NCBI GenBank assembly: GCA_963556495.2
Contig: OY747705.1
Location: forward strand, 29,718,501-29,782,500
Source of the DNA: Valencia hispanica
Lineage: Eukaryota > Chordata > Actinopteri > Cyprinodontiformes > Valenciidae
Reading direction: 5' to 3'
DNA length: 64,000 nucleotides
Shown here: one piece after another, positions 1 to 11,300 of the stretch
Position numbering within the stretch: the first letter of the stretch is position 1
Layout of the letters: each line of letters opens with the position of its first letter
Notes under the pieces: generated by a model
The model's database searches: none
The model's input: the letters and a program-made list of their open reading frames with translations, nothing else
What the model was told of the DNA's origin: nothing
Translations under genes and position numbers: made by a program

Positions 1-117
1 TTGTGATGTAAGTCAGAAAAGGCTTGAATCTGATCTCATAGTATTTCATTTTCGCAAGAGATGATTTGTTAAGCTCAGTTTTGTTGAGGTTACTAATTAA
101 ATCATGTTTACCCGCAG

Positions 118-216
118 AATGGTTCAGAACCAGCAGGCCTCTTCATGACGATCCCTGTAAACATCACTATGGTTTTTTTCCGAATCAACCCCCTCCTTCT
201 CCTACATCCAACCAAT
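118..216 (+). pseudogene. Copy A exon with EWFR motif and +1 frameshift
   Basis: The exon starts after CCCGCAG and ends before GTAAGT. It begins like copy B (EWFRT, then DDPCK), but 99 nt instead of 98 puts the end out of frame. Past the insertion, the alternative frame restores an INPLLL-like stretch matching VNPLLL in copy B. Confidence 0.8.
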
Positions 217-378
217 GTAAGTCGCCTTGTGTGGATCTTTGAGTGAATGTTCGGTACAAAGATGAAAAAAATCAGTCTTGTAGCTATTACCTTGTCCTAC
301 CAGTTTCCCATTTTGGGGTAGTCTGTCTATATGGATACTAGTATTCATAATTTGCTCTTAAAATAAATTTCATTTCAG

Positions 379-525
379 GTACTTTCATTTACCTTCATGA
401 TTTTCATCAAAGACCCACTTAGGCACTTCGAACAGGGGACAAGGGAGCTTCATCGAGCAATCATAAATCATCCCTCAGTTACCCTTCAGTCTCCAGTCCT
501 CATTATCCTCACTTTTGTCATTTTG
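379..525 (+). pseudogene. Copy A exon with third hydrophobic segment
   Basis: This exon has 49 codons, the same length as in copies B and C, between a CATTTCAG acceptor and a GTAATG donor. It reads VLSFTFMIFIKDPLRHFEQG and ends with the hydrophobic run SPVLIILTFVIL. Its own frame is open, so it was probably once translated. Confidence 0.8.
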
Positions 526-1352
526 GTAATGAGCAGCCATGGTTTCATAAATACAAGTACACAACTCTGGATATTTTATCACTTTATTGATATTTGTGCT
601 TTATTGATACACAGCGGTTCATGCATGGAAGAGTGGAGACTGACTTGCAACACTACCAAGCTGTTGATGAAAGTGTTGGCGACAGGCTGGAAAGCAGCAT
701 CATTGCAGAGACGGTGGGCTTCGCTGAACCGGATCTTAGTAAAGTTGAGACAGAAAAAATTGCTGAAGCGATGGAGAATCCTTCAAATCAAATCAAATCA
801 AATCAAACTTTATTTATGAAGCGCTTTTCATACAAGAAGTTGCATCACAAAGTGCTTTACAGATTAAAATGACCCCACATAAAACCACCTTCCCTTCCCT
901 CCCCCACAGATTTAAAAGCATGGTCACAGTTATACCCCCCTCCCCCCAACCCATCTCCCATGCACACACACAGTTAAAAGAAAAGGTAAAAAAGGACATT
1001 GGGCCGAGTGCAGATGAACCATGCAAGGAAACGCCATCAGAGGAGCCATATGCCCCGGCAGCAGTAGATTAACAGCAGCAGCCGAGGCACTGACACAGGG
1101 CACCCAGTGGAGGCAAGGCCAAGACCCCCACCTCCAACCAAGCTCCACCCGGAGAGCACCCAGGGAGCCACAGCCGACCACCGCTCCCGGGGCAGAGGGC
1201 TCCCACAGAGGAAACACTGGAACGGGGATTAAGATAAATTAAAGTATAAAAAGAAACGGTAAATTAATGTGCTAAGATTGAAAAGTAAAACTGATAAAAA
1301 TATAATCATATAAAACATCCAAAGCAATTAAACAAACAGTGATAAATAATAA

Positions 1353-4146
1353 TCAGTTAAAAGCTAAGCTAAAAAGGTGAGTCTTGAGCCTGCTCTTAAA
1401 AACATGAATATTCTCTGCAGCCCTGAGGTTCTCTGGCAGCCTGTTCCAGAGGTGAGGGCCATAAAACTGGAAAGACGCCTCGCCATGCTTGTGTGTCCTG
1501 ACTTTTGGGGTGACAAGGAGACGGCTGCCAGAGGAGCGCAGAGACCGCGAAGGTTTATATGGTAAAAGCAGTTCAGAGAGATAAGAAGGCCCAAGACCAT
1601 TAAGACACTTAAAAACCATTAAAAGAACCTTAAAGTCGATCCTGAAATGTACGGGGAGCCAATGCAATGATTTTAAGACCGGTGTAATGTGCTCCCGCCT
1701 CCTGGTCTTCGTCAGGACACGTGCTGCTGAATTTTGTAGTAGTTGTAAACCTGATATACTCTTTTTGGGAAGACCAGAAAGCAGGGCATTACAGTAATCA
1801 ATTCTACTGGAAATAAAAGCATGCATCAGTGTCTCCGTATTGGCCCGAGACAGAATGGGGCGGACTCTGGCGATGTTCTTTAGTTAATAAAAAACCTATT
1901 TTAGTGATGTTTTTTATGTGAGGAATAAAAGTCAGCTCAGAGTCAAAATTCACGCCCAGGTTCTTCACTTGTAAAGAGAGATTAAAAGACAGTGATTGTA
2001 GTTTTGGTAAAAGTTTCTCTCTCTGAGCCTCAGGACCGATGACTAAAACTTCAGTTTTGTCCTGGTTGAGCTGGAGAAAGTTTTCTGCCGTCCAGGATTT
2101 AATGTCTAAAATGCAGTTAAAAAGTGCATCCATTGGCCGTGTGTCATCGGGAGACATGGAGATGTATAACTGTGTATCATCAGCATAACTGTGAAAGTTA
2201 ACTCCATGTCTCCTGATGACGCTGCCAAGAGGGAGCATATAAAGGTTAAAAAGCACTGGGCCTAAAATTGAACCCTGGGGCACACCACATGTAATCCTAT
2301 GGACCCTAGAGGAGCAGGTATCTAAACTTACCATAAAAGTCCTGTCTGTGAGATAGGATGTGAACCATTTGTGAACAGCACCAGAGAGGCCGATCTGTTT
2401 TAGACGGGTTAAAAGAATAGTGTGATCCACTGTATCGAAGGCAGCGCTTAGATCCAGTAGAACCAACACTGTCACCTTCTGAGCGTCATAATTTATTCTA
2501 AAATCATTTAAAATCTTCAGAAAGGCCGTCTCTGTGCTGTGGTTCACCCTAAAACCAGACTGAAATTTCTCCAGGACATTGTGCTCATTAATAAAATCAT
2601 TAAGTTGAATTAAAACTAGCTTTTCTAAAACCTTGCTTAAAAATGGTAAGTTAGATACCGGTCTAAAATTATTAAAATCATTAAAATCTAAATTGCTCTT
2701 CTTCAGCAGGGGCTTCACTTCCGCCCCTTTAAAGGCGGCAGGAAAGACCCCCGTCTGAAGGGAGCAATTCATCATGGTTAAAATCTCATCCCTAAAAGAT
2801 TCATAAAATGGCTTAAAAAATGAAGTGGGAATCGGGTCCAGGACACATGTGGTGGGCCTCACTGAGGAGAAAACTTTATCAAGAGTCCCAGCTTCTACCA
2901 GGACAAAACTGTCCAGCGTTTCCTCTGGTAGAGACACACATTCAGATTTGTCTAAAACCATGTTACACTGAGAAGATAAAATATTACATCTGATGGCGTC
3001 TACCTTCCCTCTGAAGTGGTCTGCGAACTCCTCACAAAGAGTGTTTGAGGGGGTTTTCTGAAATGCATTAGTAGCTCTGTTAAAAAGTTTATCAATGGTG
3101 GAAAAAAGGATTTTAGGATTATTTTTATTGTCTGATATGATTTTTGCAAAGTAAGCATTTCTTGAATTTCTTACAGCATTATTATAGGATTTGAGAAGTT
3201 CTGTGTATAATTGATGGTTTATCGTGGTTTTATTTTTTCTCCATTTTCTCTCTGCCGCCCTGCAGTCCCTCTTTAGTTTTTTAAGATTGTTATTTCTCCA
3301 TGGCGCTGCAAGTTTTGAATTTGAGCGTTTCACTCTAAGTGGAGCCAGCAGGTCAAGAGCGGACTGAAGTCTTCTGTTAAAATCACTGACGATAAAATCA
3401 CAGGGGGCAGGTAAGAGAGTAGGAGGAAACTTTTGGAAAACTTCTAGAAAACCTGCAGCCACTTCAGGGGTTAGATGGCGCTTCCTGACAGTTCTCACAG
3501 AGGTCTCCTGCTGGATAAAACTGGTGATGTAAAAAAACACGCAGTAATGGTCAGAGACAGCCAAGTCAACAACAGAGGACACACGGGTGGACAGGCCATG
3601 CGTGATGACCAAGTCCAGGGTGTGTCCTCTGTTGTGAGTTGGCTGCATGACATGCTGACTAAAATCCATATAATTCAAAATATTTAAAAATTCTGTTGAT
3701 AAAGGGTCTAAAAGGTTATCCATGTGTAGATTAAAATCACCAGCTAAAAGGATCCTTTCAAAGGAGTTGTACAAAATTGATAAAAACTCTGAAAATTCTT
3801 GAATAAAAAGTGCACTCTTTTTAGGAGGCCTGTAAACTGTGACACATAAAATCTGAGGAGTGCTAAAAACAGTTGCATTATATTCAAAAGTACTAAAATT
3901 ATCAAATAAAACAGGTTTGGCAGAAAGCGTTGATGAACTAATAAAAGCAGTTCCGCCTCCCCTTTTGCAACTCCTCGTGGAATAAGTGAAGTTAAAATTT
4001 GGTGGGGAGGCCTCTGTAAGAACAACAGGGGCATCTGTACTCAGCCATGTTTCTGTTAAAAATAAACAATGTATATTATGATCTAAAATTAGGTCATTTA
4101 TTATAAAAGTTTTATTCAGCAGAGAGCGGACATTTAAAAGTGCCAT
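1353..4146 (-). CDS. L2 ORF2, endonuclease-reverse transcriptase with one frameshift
   Basis: The start is the ATG at 4144-4146 ([12 protein letters not shown]). The AP-endonuclease domain comes first ([18 protein letters not shown]). The reverse transcriptase follows: [43 protein letters not shown], and the catalytic YADDTQLY. The 780-residue frame ends at 1804. The remaining C-terminal 157 residues ([22 protein letters not shown] onward) lie in another frame, 1353-1826. The second L2 at 43.1 kb reads through this point with five T where this copy has six, so a single homopolymer insertion near 1885 explains the break. This copy is therefore probably not autonomous. Confidence 0.85.
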
Positions 4147-4368
4147 ATTAATAGTGGTTGGAGATGGAGTGACTGTATGATCTACTGGGTGTAGGACTTT
4201 TGGTAACTGTTTGAGATTATTAGAGTTGCGTTTGCTACGTTTTTTATTATTTGTCCGCTCTCTGCTGATAATAACGGGTATAGATGATTTAGGGCAAGGT
4301 CCAAGTCCGATATGTGAATTACTGTTAAAATCAGAACTGAGTTCATAGGAGCAGGGACCAGCTGCACA

Positions 4369-5298
4369 TCAGGATGTGGCAGAAGGGGCATGGAGGGCAG
4401 GTGCAGCTGGGGCTGGTGTGGTAGACAGGGGGGGGCGAGGGAATGCCATGCTCATTGACAGCATGCGGGCACCCTGTCTATTAAGATGTAGTCCATCTGG
4501 ACCAAACAATTGACTCCTGCCCCAGAAAATGTTAAAATTGTCCATAAAACCAATATTGTGCATCACGGTGGCAGAGGAAAGCCAGGTGTTAAGAGATAAA
4601 AGTCTGCTAAAACGACCAATACCTCTGCCAACAGTGGGGGTGGGGCCAGAAATAAAAACAGACACATGTGTGTATTTTAAAAGATTAAACAAATGAATAA
4701 AATCCAGCTTCAGGAGCTCAGATTGCTGTTTACGAATGTCGTTGGTTCCAGCGTGAATAATAACTCTACTCACAGATGGGTGATGTTGGATATGGTCCAG
4801 GATCTGTTCAGTAATGTCCTTTACGGTGGCTCCAGGTAAACACAGTGTGACCGCTCCTCTCATCCTTACATTCCTGATAATAGAGTCTCCAATGATGAGC
4901 GTGGTGGGCGGCTGGTCAACAAGTTGATGCTGGGCAGAGGATCTTTCACCGTCCAGGACCTGCTGGATGTTGGGCGGATTAGCTTCCCCAGGACTGCAGC
5001 GATGTGTAGTCGGCGCCGAGGGCTCGTTCCGTGGGTTCGGGGTGTAGTGGAGCACTCCTCGGCGAGTCCTGGGTTTAGCGCGACGTGGAGGGCTGCGGGA
5101 GCCCGGCTGCTGCTCCGGCTGCTGGGAGGGGATGGGCGGCAGTCCTGCAGAGCTGCGGTGTTTCAGGGCGTCCGGAGGGACAGTCAGAGGAGGAAAGTCG
5201 TGCTCCAGGGCACCGAAGCGGTTTGACAATGGGAGGCCGGGTGAAGGAGAGCGGTGGCGGCGGCTCCGGGCCCCCCCACCGCGGCCGGTTCCGACCAT
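4369..5298 (-). CDS. L2 ORF1 with SGNH-hydrolase (esterase) domain
   Basis: About 309 residues from the ATG at 5298; the frame is open a little further 5' without an ATG. The N-terminal third is rich in Pro, Arg and Ser and is probably the nucleic-acid-binding part. The C-terminal half shows the SGNH blocks in order: LIIGDSIIRN (catalytic Ser), the glycine loop LPGATV, HAGTND (block III Asn), and DGLHLN near the end (Asp and His pair). In L2/CR1-type LINEs such an ORF1 is thought to help RNP or membrane association; the catalytic residues here look intact. ORF2 begins about 220 nt downstream on the same strand. Confidence 0.85.
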   Translation of the reverse strand: MVGTGRGGGARSRRHRSPSPGLPLSNRFGALEHDFPPLTVPPDALKHRSSAGLPPIPSQQPEQQPGSRSPPRRAKPRTRRGVLHYTPNPRNEPSAPTTHRCSPGEANPPNIQQVLDGERSSAQHQLVDQPPTTLIIGDSIIRNVRMRGAVTLCLPGATVKDITEQILDHIQHHPSVSRVIIHAGTNDIRKQQSELLKLDFIHLFNLLKYTHVSVFISGPTPTVGRGIGRFSRLLSLNTWLSSATVMHNIGFMDNFNIFWGRSQLFGPDGLHLNRQGARMLSMSMAFPRPPLSTTPAPAAPALHAPSATS

Positions 5299-6240
5299 GG
5301 ACCAGACACCCTGGAGCACCGGTGTTGAACTAACCTTCCGTTAGTTCAAGTCTTATAATCCAGCAGGAGACACAAGGGGAGAAGTCTGTTGGCAACACAG
5401 ATGAACCAGCCAGCCTAAGGACAACCTATCTGAATCCTTCACAGACTGATCTTGAGGTTGGTTCTTTTTAAATTGTATAAAACCACATCAAGTAACATGT
5501 TTTAATCTTTGAAAATGGGTGTTTGAATGTCCAAACAAGTTGCATAGATAATGAACAACGTGAGCTGTCTGAGCAGTCAACCATCATACTTATGTAATCC
5601 ACATTTATGTTATATTCATGTTTTCTTAAGCAACAAAAAATGCTAAATAAGGATATATTTATGTATGTTCCAAACTTTTTCATACCTTATTGGATTGCAA
5701 TGAACAAATTAGGCTTTTCTGGCCAAGACAAATAGACAATTTTTTTTAGGATGAGCCAGTTCCAAATAGGCCAAATCCCAAGGTTTTATCATTATTATAA
5801 AACATAGAAGAGAACAAATGTGGTGCAGGTTCTCTGACAGAGGTAGCAGTTTTGAATCTAATTCAAAATGAAAGAATTACAAAACCATCCCCATTTATGC
5901 ATCACTGCAAATACAATATCCTCTGTCTGTTCTGTTGAAATTAAAAAAAGTGTATCAAAGTACATGCTGTTGCTTATGTTTACAGATCAAAAATAGTGGG
6001 ATTTCTTAGTTTTAAAAAAAATGTGCAGAGAAAAATACTTTTTCTGTATCTGATATTTCAGTCACTCATTAATTGACCAGTTTCAATCTCAGATTTTTTT
6101 TACAATTGGTATAAAGTTGAGAAAACTGTCTTTAATGAGCTTGCATTTTTTTTGATGAGTTTATTTATTTGTTCCTATGTGCTTTTTTATATAAATTTGC
6201 TGTTGCTTTGTTGTAATTTATTGTGAACTCATTCCTGCAG

Positions 6241-6339
6241 GACGTAGAAGCCTCAGAGGAAGAAAAGAGGTCCTCAATGCCACTAAAACCGACCTTTAAA
6301 CTACACACTTCTGTTGAGGAGACAAGCTTAATGGATTAG
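6241..6339 (+). pseudogene. Copy A last coding exon
   Basis: The exon has 33 codons including TAG (6337-6339) after the acceptor ATTCCTGCAG. It starts DVEASEEEK, paralogous to DPEASREK in copy B, and both copies share a VQET/VEET motif near the end. Confidence 0.8.
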
Positions 6340-6920
6340 ATACAGCTTTTTAAAGCAGCAAGTTTAGTGCCATCAGTGTCTGTTGTTTTGTAATAATCTG
6401 GTTGTAGAGATACATCTGACTGCTTGACTCTTATTTGGATTGTAAAACCGCCTTCTGAAAAGTGTTGGATCAGAATTTCTACTTTGTGGTAGACTGAGTG
6501 TAGGTGCAACAAGAAACTTTGCTCTTTTTATCTGGACCGTTTTATTTTTTATGCCTGTTTTTAGATGTTAAGTTAAAGTTTCACCCATGCAGAAGAATAT
6601 TGATCCTTCTACTTTTATGATTAGTAGTAGTTGGGCTACTATTACAAGGAAAGGCAGCTGGAGAAACACAGATGAAAAATCAATAAAAAAAAGAACATGT
6701 TTGACTAAAAGAAAATTATTATTTTAGTATTTGTATTTTTTTAAAGAAAAAACTATTTTTCTTTTAACATTTTTAGCAAATTATTCTAATTGCACATTTC
6801 TTAATTTCACAAACAACTGTGTATAAGACCTTTAGCACGGCATAGAGAGGTACAAAGTTTTAAATGTTATTTTACAATGGTAAATTTTTTTCCAAGCATT
6901 GCTTTGTCTGGAAATTGTGA

Positions 6921-6934
6921 AATAAAGCAATAAA
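6921..6934 (+). promoter_or_regulatory. Two poly(A) signals of copy A
   Basis: Two AATAAA hexamers (6921-6926 and 6929-6934) lie about 580 bases after the copy A stop codon, with no other gene between. They are the best candidate 3' end for copy A transcripts. Confidence 0.55.
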
Positions 6935-7950
6935 GTATTTAAACATTTGGTTCAAGCTTCTCGTTCTTTATTGGAATCTGTCCTTTAAGAGTGTTGCTCT
7001 ATTTTAAATACAATTAGCTCAGCACTTAAGCAGGAAGAGTCGTTTTTCAATACATTTTATATAAACACTGGTACAGGATTATTTTTCCTGTTTTAAAATG
7101 TATTGTTTATGGCTTTTAAGAGATCACCTAACATTTTTAAAAACCACTTTTAATAATTTGCTTAAAATGAAGGGTAGTTTAGATACTGTAGATTTACATG
7201 TGGCTTATCTCTGAGTTGGAGCTGTTCAACATACAAACTATGAATCTCCTAATTGTAAAGCTTAGAACAACTGTGGATTCATTTTCTAAACTGATGAGAA
7301 GAAAACGTAACTGAGAACTGTAGTTGCACCATCTGTAAAGATGTACTGATACTGTAATAGTGTTAATTTTTAAAAATATAGGTGTATTATAAAGACTAAA
7401 TCACTATCAAAGCAGTAAAGGATTATACAATAATAATATTTGATTATTAAAGTCATTTCAGGACCGGATTATAGAGTTAATGGCTGTTTGAAGAGATGAG
7501 TGGTAGAGCTGGGCATCATCCATATATCAATGGAAACCGTCAAATTTCGGAAATGTATTGCTAAAAGGGATCAGACAGATAATGAGCTGAAGGGGTACGA
7601 GCATAGGGCTTTGGAGTACACCAGTAGAAAGAGGGATGGATAAGATCTAAATATACTTAGTTTAGGTTAAATTATGTTTATGTCATTAGAGGTGTTTGGG
7701 GCTCTAATAAATAATTAATTTTCAATTCTTCCTCTTAAGTATTATTACCACTATTAACTTGGAAAAGCTGTTTTGCTTCCTTGTAATTTCAGATCTACGT
7801 TACTCCAAGAGCCCTAAAACGTAAACTGCATCACCAATTTATAGCCCTTAAATGGTTTGGTCATTAACTGTATATGTTGAAAAAATTCAGAATACAATCA
7901 GTAATTTCTTTCTTTCAGAGAGGCATCAATTTTTGATCTCTTTTATGATA
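6935..7950. other. Spacer between copies A and B
   Basis: AT-rich intergenic DNA without a supported gene. About 7470-7640 resembles a decayed LINE fragment (a run like GAGCTGGGCATCATCCATA), but too weakly to classify. Confidence 0.4.
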
Positions 7951-7970
7951 AACTGCATTTCCCACAAGCC
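7951..7970 (+). promoter_or_regulatory. ZNF143/SBF-like promoter motif upstream of copy B
   Basis: The 20 bases resemble the vertebrate ZNF143 (SBF) site consensus ACTACAATTCCCANNATGC in the TTCCCA core and spacing. They lie about 260 bases before the copy B ATG and just upstream of a CpG-containing stretch (8010-8085) ending in a CGGTAAGG donor, likely a non-coding first exon. The match is imperfect at the 5' part. Confidence 0.45.
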
Positions 7971-7989
7971 CTTTCGACGTGTCTATATT

Positions 7990-8086
7990 GCATCCGGTTC
8001 GCGTAAGGATCTATTTACCGACAACCGCCGTGGTTCCGTGTTGTGGGACTTGAAGCGTTTGTGTGGCGCGCTAACTTTTACTTTCG
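7990..8086 (+). other. Probable non-coding first exon of copy B
   Basis: A CpG-richer stretch ends in CTTTCG/GTAAGG at 8086/8087. An acceptor CTTTAG at 8161-8166 starts the exon that carries the ATG, giving an 80-nt intron. The transcription start is not determinable; 7990 is a guess. Confidence 0.4.
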
Positions 8087-8166
8087 GTAAGGCAGTAATG
8101 TTTTTAAACGAGGACATGCAAAAAAAAAGCTGTTGTCTCGACACCAGTGCTTTACCTTGTCTTTAG

Positions 8167-8345
8167 GTTTGCTGGAGCAGTTGCTTAGCTGGACCTCGGT
8201 ACTTTTGGTCGGAATGCTGCTTTTATTACTGCTGTGCTCCCTGTCACTGTCTGCTCGGGGCCAGGAAGGAGACGACGACTGGCTGGACCCTTACGACATG
8301 CTCAGCTACGATTCTAGCACCAAAACGATGAGGAAACCTCCCGAG
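8167..8345 (+). CDS. clcc1: Copy B first coding exon, signal peptide
   Basis: The ATG is at 8214. It is followed by a Leu-rich hydrophobic core ([17 protein letters not shown]), a likely signal peptide cut near residue 16-19, then the acidic [11 protein letters not shown] and TMRK, hallmarks of the CLCC1 N-terminus. The donor GAG/GTTGGC is weak but phase 0 fits the next exon. Confidence 0.9.
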
Positions 8346-11300
8346 GTTGGCACTTTACGTTCACACACAAAGCACGTTGAATGTTATAAAACGAATATGC
8401 TGATGTCTCTGGTTCTTGTGGGTGTGTTTACTTACTTCACAGCCAACAACCTTTACCAATGTGGCCACCAAAAGAAGAGAGTACATCCAGGAGCAGAACC
8501 AGGTTGAGCTGACATCCTGTAATCAGCAGGTGGAGGAACTACAGAGGCAGGTTCGTGCTCACAAAAGTTAAGACACTGATCTGTTAATGTAAAAGCTTCA
8601 CTTCCCTTAAACCGTACGGAAAAAAAGACATTACAAATGGCAGCTATGCATCAGTGATTATTGAAAACAAAAGGCGGCAGTATGACACCAATGCTAAATT
8701 CCTAAAGGATACATGTAGAAACATACTATTAGAGAATTAAAAACAAATTACTATTTAGGCTAGATTTCAATTATTTATATATTTTAAAGTAAAGGCATAA
8801 AACAATTACAACGTCAACCTGATTTTGGTTACAAATCAAAGCATGCATTATGATACAAATAATGTCCCACTCAGCCAAACGCTGAAGCAGTAAGTTGTTG
8901 TCTTGTCGCTGGTCCAATAAAGCGGAGGAAAGCAGACACCGGTCTAGTGAGTGCGCGCTCCCGCGTCGGGGGATACAAATTCTGACGGGAATGACTACCT
9001 TGGCACAACACCTGTTTCCTCCCACACTCCAAATAAACTTGACTGTTATTCCAAATTGTCCTTAGGTATGAGTGTGTGTGAATGCATGCCCTGTGATGGA
9101 CTGGCAACCTGTCCAGGGATTACTGTTTTTTTCAGATTTTAGTCAACTTTAAACTATATGATTATGAGGCCTGGAAGTAGCGTTTTGAAGACACCTTCGG
9201 TGTGGAGCTTGACACCATATGAAAGGTATTGATTTTATTTTGCACGTATCTTTAGTAGGCTACAGGTCAGCCAGCCTTGAATTGCTTGCAAGTAGGTCAA
9301 GGGTCAAATCTAACAGTTGATTTATTATACCTTTCTTAACGAACATGTCAGCAATAAAATTACATTTCTATATTCTAACCGTGGTTTTAACAAGTGTAAC
9401 ATTAAACAATAATATTTTAGGCTGGCTAAAGCTAGACCTATTTAGGTTCTCGTAATTTTCTGACTATTGAGCGCACCTGAATATAAGCCGCACAAGCTAA
9501 GTTTTAAAAGAAAATTAATTTTGTACATATGTAGGCCGCACTGTTTCATGTTGTAACATGAGATATTTTCACAGAAAGATGGTACACAGAAGATTATTAT
9601 TTTTTTAAGTTTTAATGTAAGATGTGCTTTTTATTCAAACTGCCTGAAAATAGGCTGTATGGCACCTACACAACACTACAGTAACATGCCTCGTTGGAAA
9701 ATAAAACATACTTTAGCCTACCAGAAAAGTAATTGGTCGCTGTTTTCATCTTCGTCTTGCTCATTAAAGCCACTGAAGTCAACCTGTCCAGGGTGTACCC
9801 TGCCTCTTGCCCAATGACCACTGGAGATAGGCACCAGCCACCCCACAACCCTGTTAGAAAATGCAGGTAATAAATAAATAATAGATGACAATAAATACCT
9901 GACAGCTACACAGTTATTATAGTGTAGTGACATTAAATGGAAAAATAAAACACCTTAATTAAAAATGCCAGCAAAAAACTACAAAACAATTGAGGCTACT
10001 ATACAAACTATGCAAAAATGGAAAGTAGAAGCTTTAGTTTTCTGTAAAACTAAATAATATTAGATAAAGTATGAATAATAAATGTTATCAATGCATTAAT
10101 TGTTTACTGTTTTTTCAATTTAATTGTTTATTTATGTAGCACCAATTCACAACACATATCATCTCATGGCACGCCACAAGTCATTTCAATTCAGTCATTC
10201 ATACATTTCAAAACGTTTTCTATCTAAGGAAACCCAGAAGACTGCATTGAGTCATTGACCTGCAGCATTCACTCCTCCTGGACGAATATGAAGCAACAGC
10301 AGACAGTCACCTGCATTGTGTGGTTGACTTTACAGCAATCCCTCATACTGAGCAAGCATTTAGCGACAGTGGAGAGGAAAAGCTCCCCTTTAACAGGAAG
10401 AAGACACAAAAGCAGAGACACAAAAGAACCGATGTAGGAGTACTTTCTATGTTAAAGAAAGTAAAAAGTTAATAACGGGAGGGGAAGAACCAGTGGTTCC
10501 TCTAGGCATTTTCATTGTCTGTCATTTTGACCTACGTGGGCCAAAAAATCCAGTCATACTCTGTTTTTACCCATCAGTTTTTAAAACGATAGCATATTCA
10601 GTAGTATTTATTTTTGTATTAATTTTCATTAATATTCAATCCAAACAAGCTGAACAGAGAACTACATGCACAAGATTAATTTAAACGATTGCACTCAAAA
10701 TATGAATAGTTCACCTGCTGTGGCCTGAATGCACAGTCTCACAGGTTCCTCTTACTCTGCACGAAACTGAAATACACCCACCTATGAGTAATCAAATAGT
10801 GGGATTGTTGCAGAGGTTATTGTTAAGAGGTTTTGGATTTTTGCCTTGGACAGATGACTTCTCATAGGGGATAAGGTGTTGTTCTGGACGCTGAATCAGC
10901 TGCCACACTGGAGACTGGAATTAAGCTCCACTTCAGCCTAAGCTTTGAAATTAGGAAACATTTCTCCAATTGAAGTGATCAGAAGTTGGAAAAATGTCTC
11001 TGAACGAGCAGTTTCCTGACCTGCAAGCTATTGCTTAAGCAGGAGGAAATCCTGCAACATGCACCGGTGGTTGACACGACACTGGGCTTGGGCTCTTGGG
11101 AGAGACGGGCTCCAAAGCCTAGTTAACTCTTTAACATGCTATGAAATCCCAGTTAGCGAGATACATTGAATACGGCGTCTAGGTCTGAGATCATGGTCTC
11201 ATGGGAATCTTTGTTTTTTTAATTTTTAATTTTATTTTATTGATGTTCTTACCCGTACTCCGTGCGTAAAGTTGAAAATGCCTGCGGGTCTGCATCAAGT

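Larger units (their letters stand above)
783..5344 (-). mobile_element. Near full-length L2-type LINE
   Basis: A two-ORF non-LTR retrotransposon on the minus strand. The 3' end lies at the left, with a pentamer tail (repeats of CAAAT on the + strand, about 783-806) followed by the conserved 3' UTR. ORF1 (4369-5298) carries an SGNH-hydrolase domain. ORF2 (1353-4146) carries endonuclease and reverse transcriptase. L2-clade elements of fish commonly have this esterase-type ORF1. The insertion lies in a coding exon of CLCC1 copy A. No convincing target-site duplication longer than TTCAA is visible. Apart from one frameshift in ORF2 the element is well preserved, which suggests a fairly recent insertion. 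Confidence 0.88.
615..5456 (+). pseudogene. Copy A tail exon split by L2
   Basis: The exon opens after ACACAG at 615 (RFMHGRVETD) and stays open to MENPSNQ, where L2 sequence starts near 783. Open sequence resumes near 5345 and ends SQTDLEV-like, as copy B's exon ends SQTDVQ, before a GTTGGT donor at 5457. The tail is much diverged from copies B and C and lacks their Pro/Arg-rich start. Confidence 0.75.
118..6339 (+). pseudogene. CLCC1-like copy A, 3' part, disrupted by a LINE
   Basis: This is the downstream part of a CLCC1-like gene; its 5' exons lie left of the window. Four exons match copies B and C in order and splice phase: 118-216, 379-525, 615 to about 782 continuing at about 5345-5456, and 6241-6339 ending in TAG. 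CLCC1 is an ER multipass protein linked to ER chloride and ion balance. Two lesions are visible. The first exon is 99 nt where both other copies have 98; the extra base lies in or near a run of seven T. With normal splicing the shifted frame meets TAG at 420-422. The third exon is split by a 4.6-kb L2 element on the other strand. Splice sites and a downstream poly(A) signal survive, so transcription is possible. I infer a pseudogene; a short isoform is less likely. Confidence 0.85.

Noticed and set aside
5085..5344. Plus-strand frames rich in Gly, Arg and Ser opposite the L2
   Set aside because: They are antisense shadows of L2 ORF1, whose SGNH motifs fix the coding strand.
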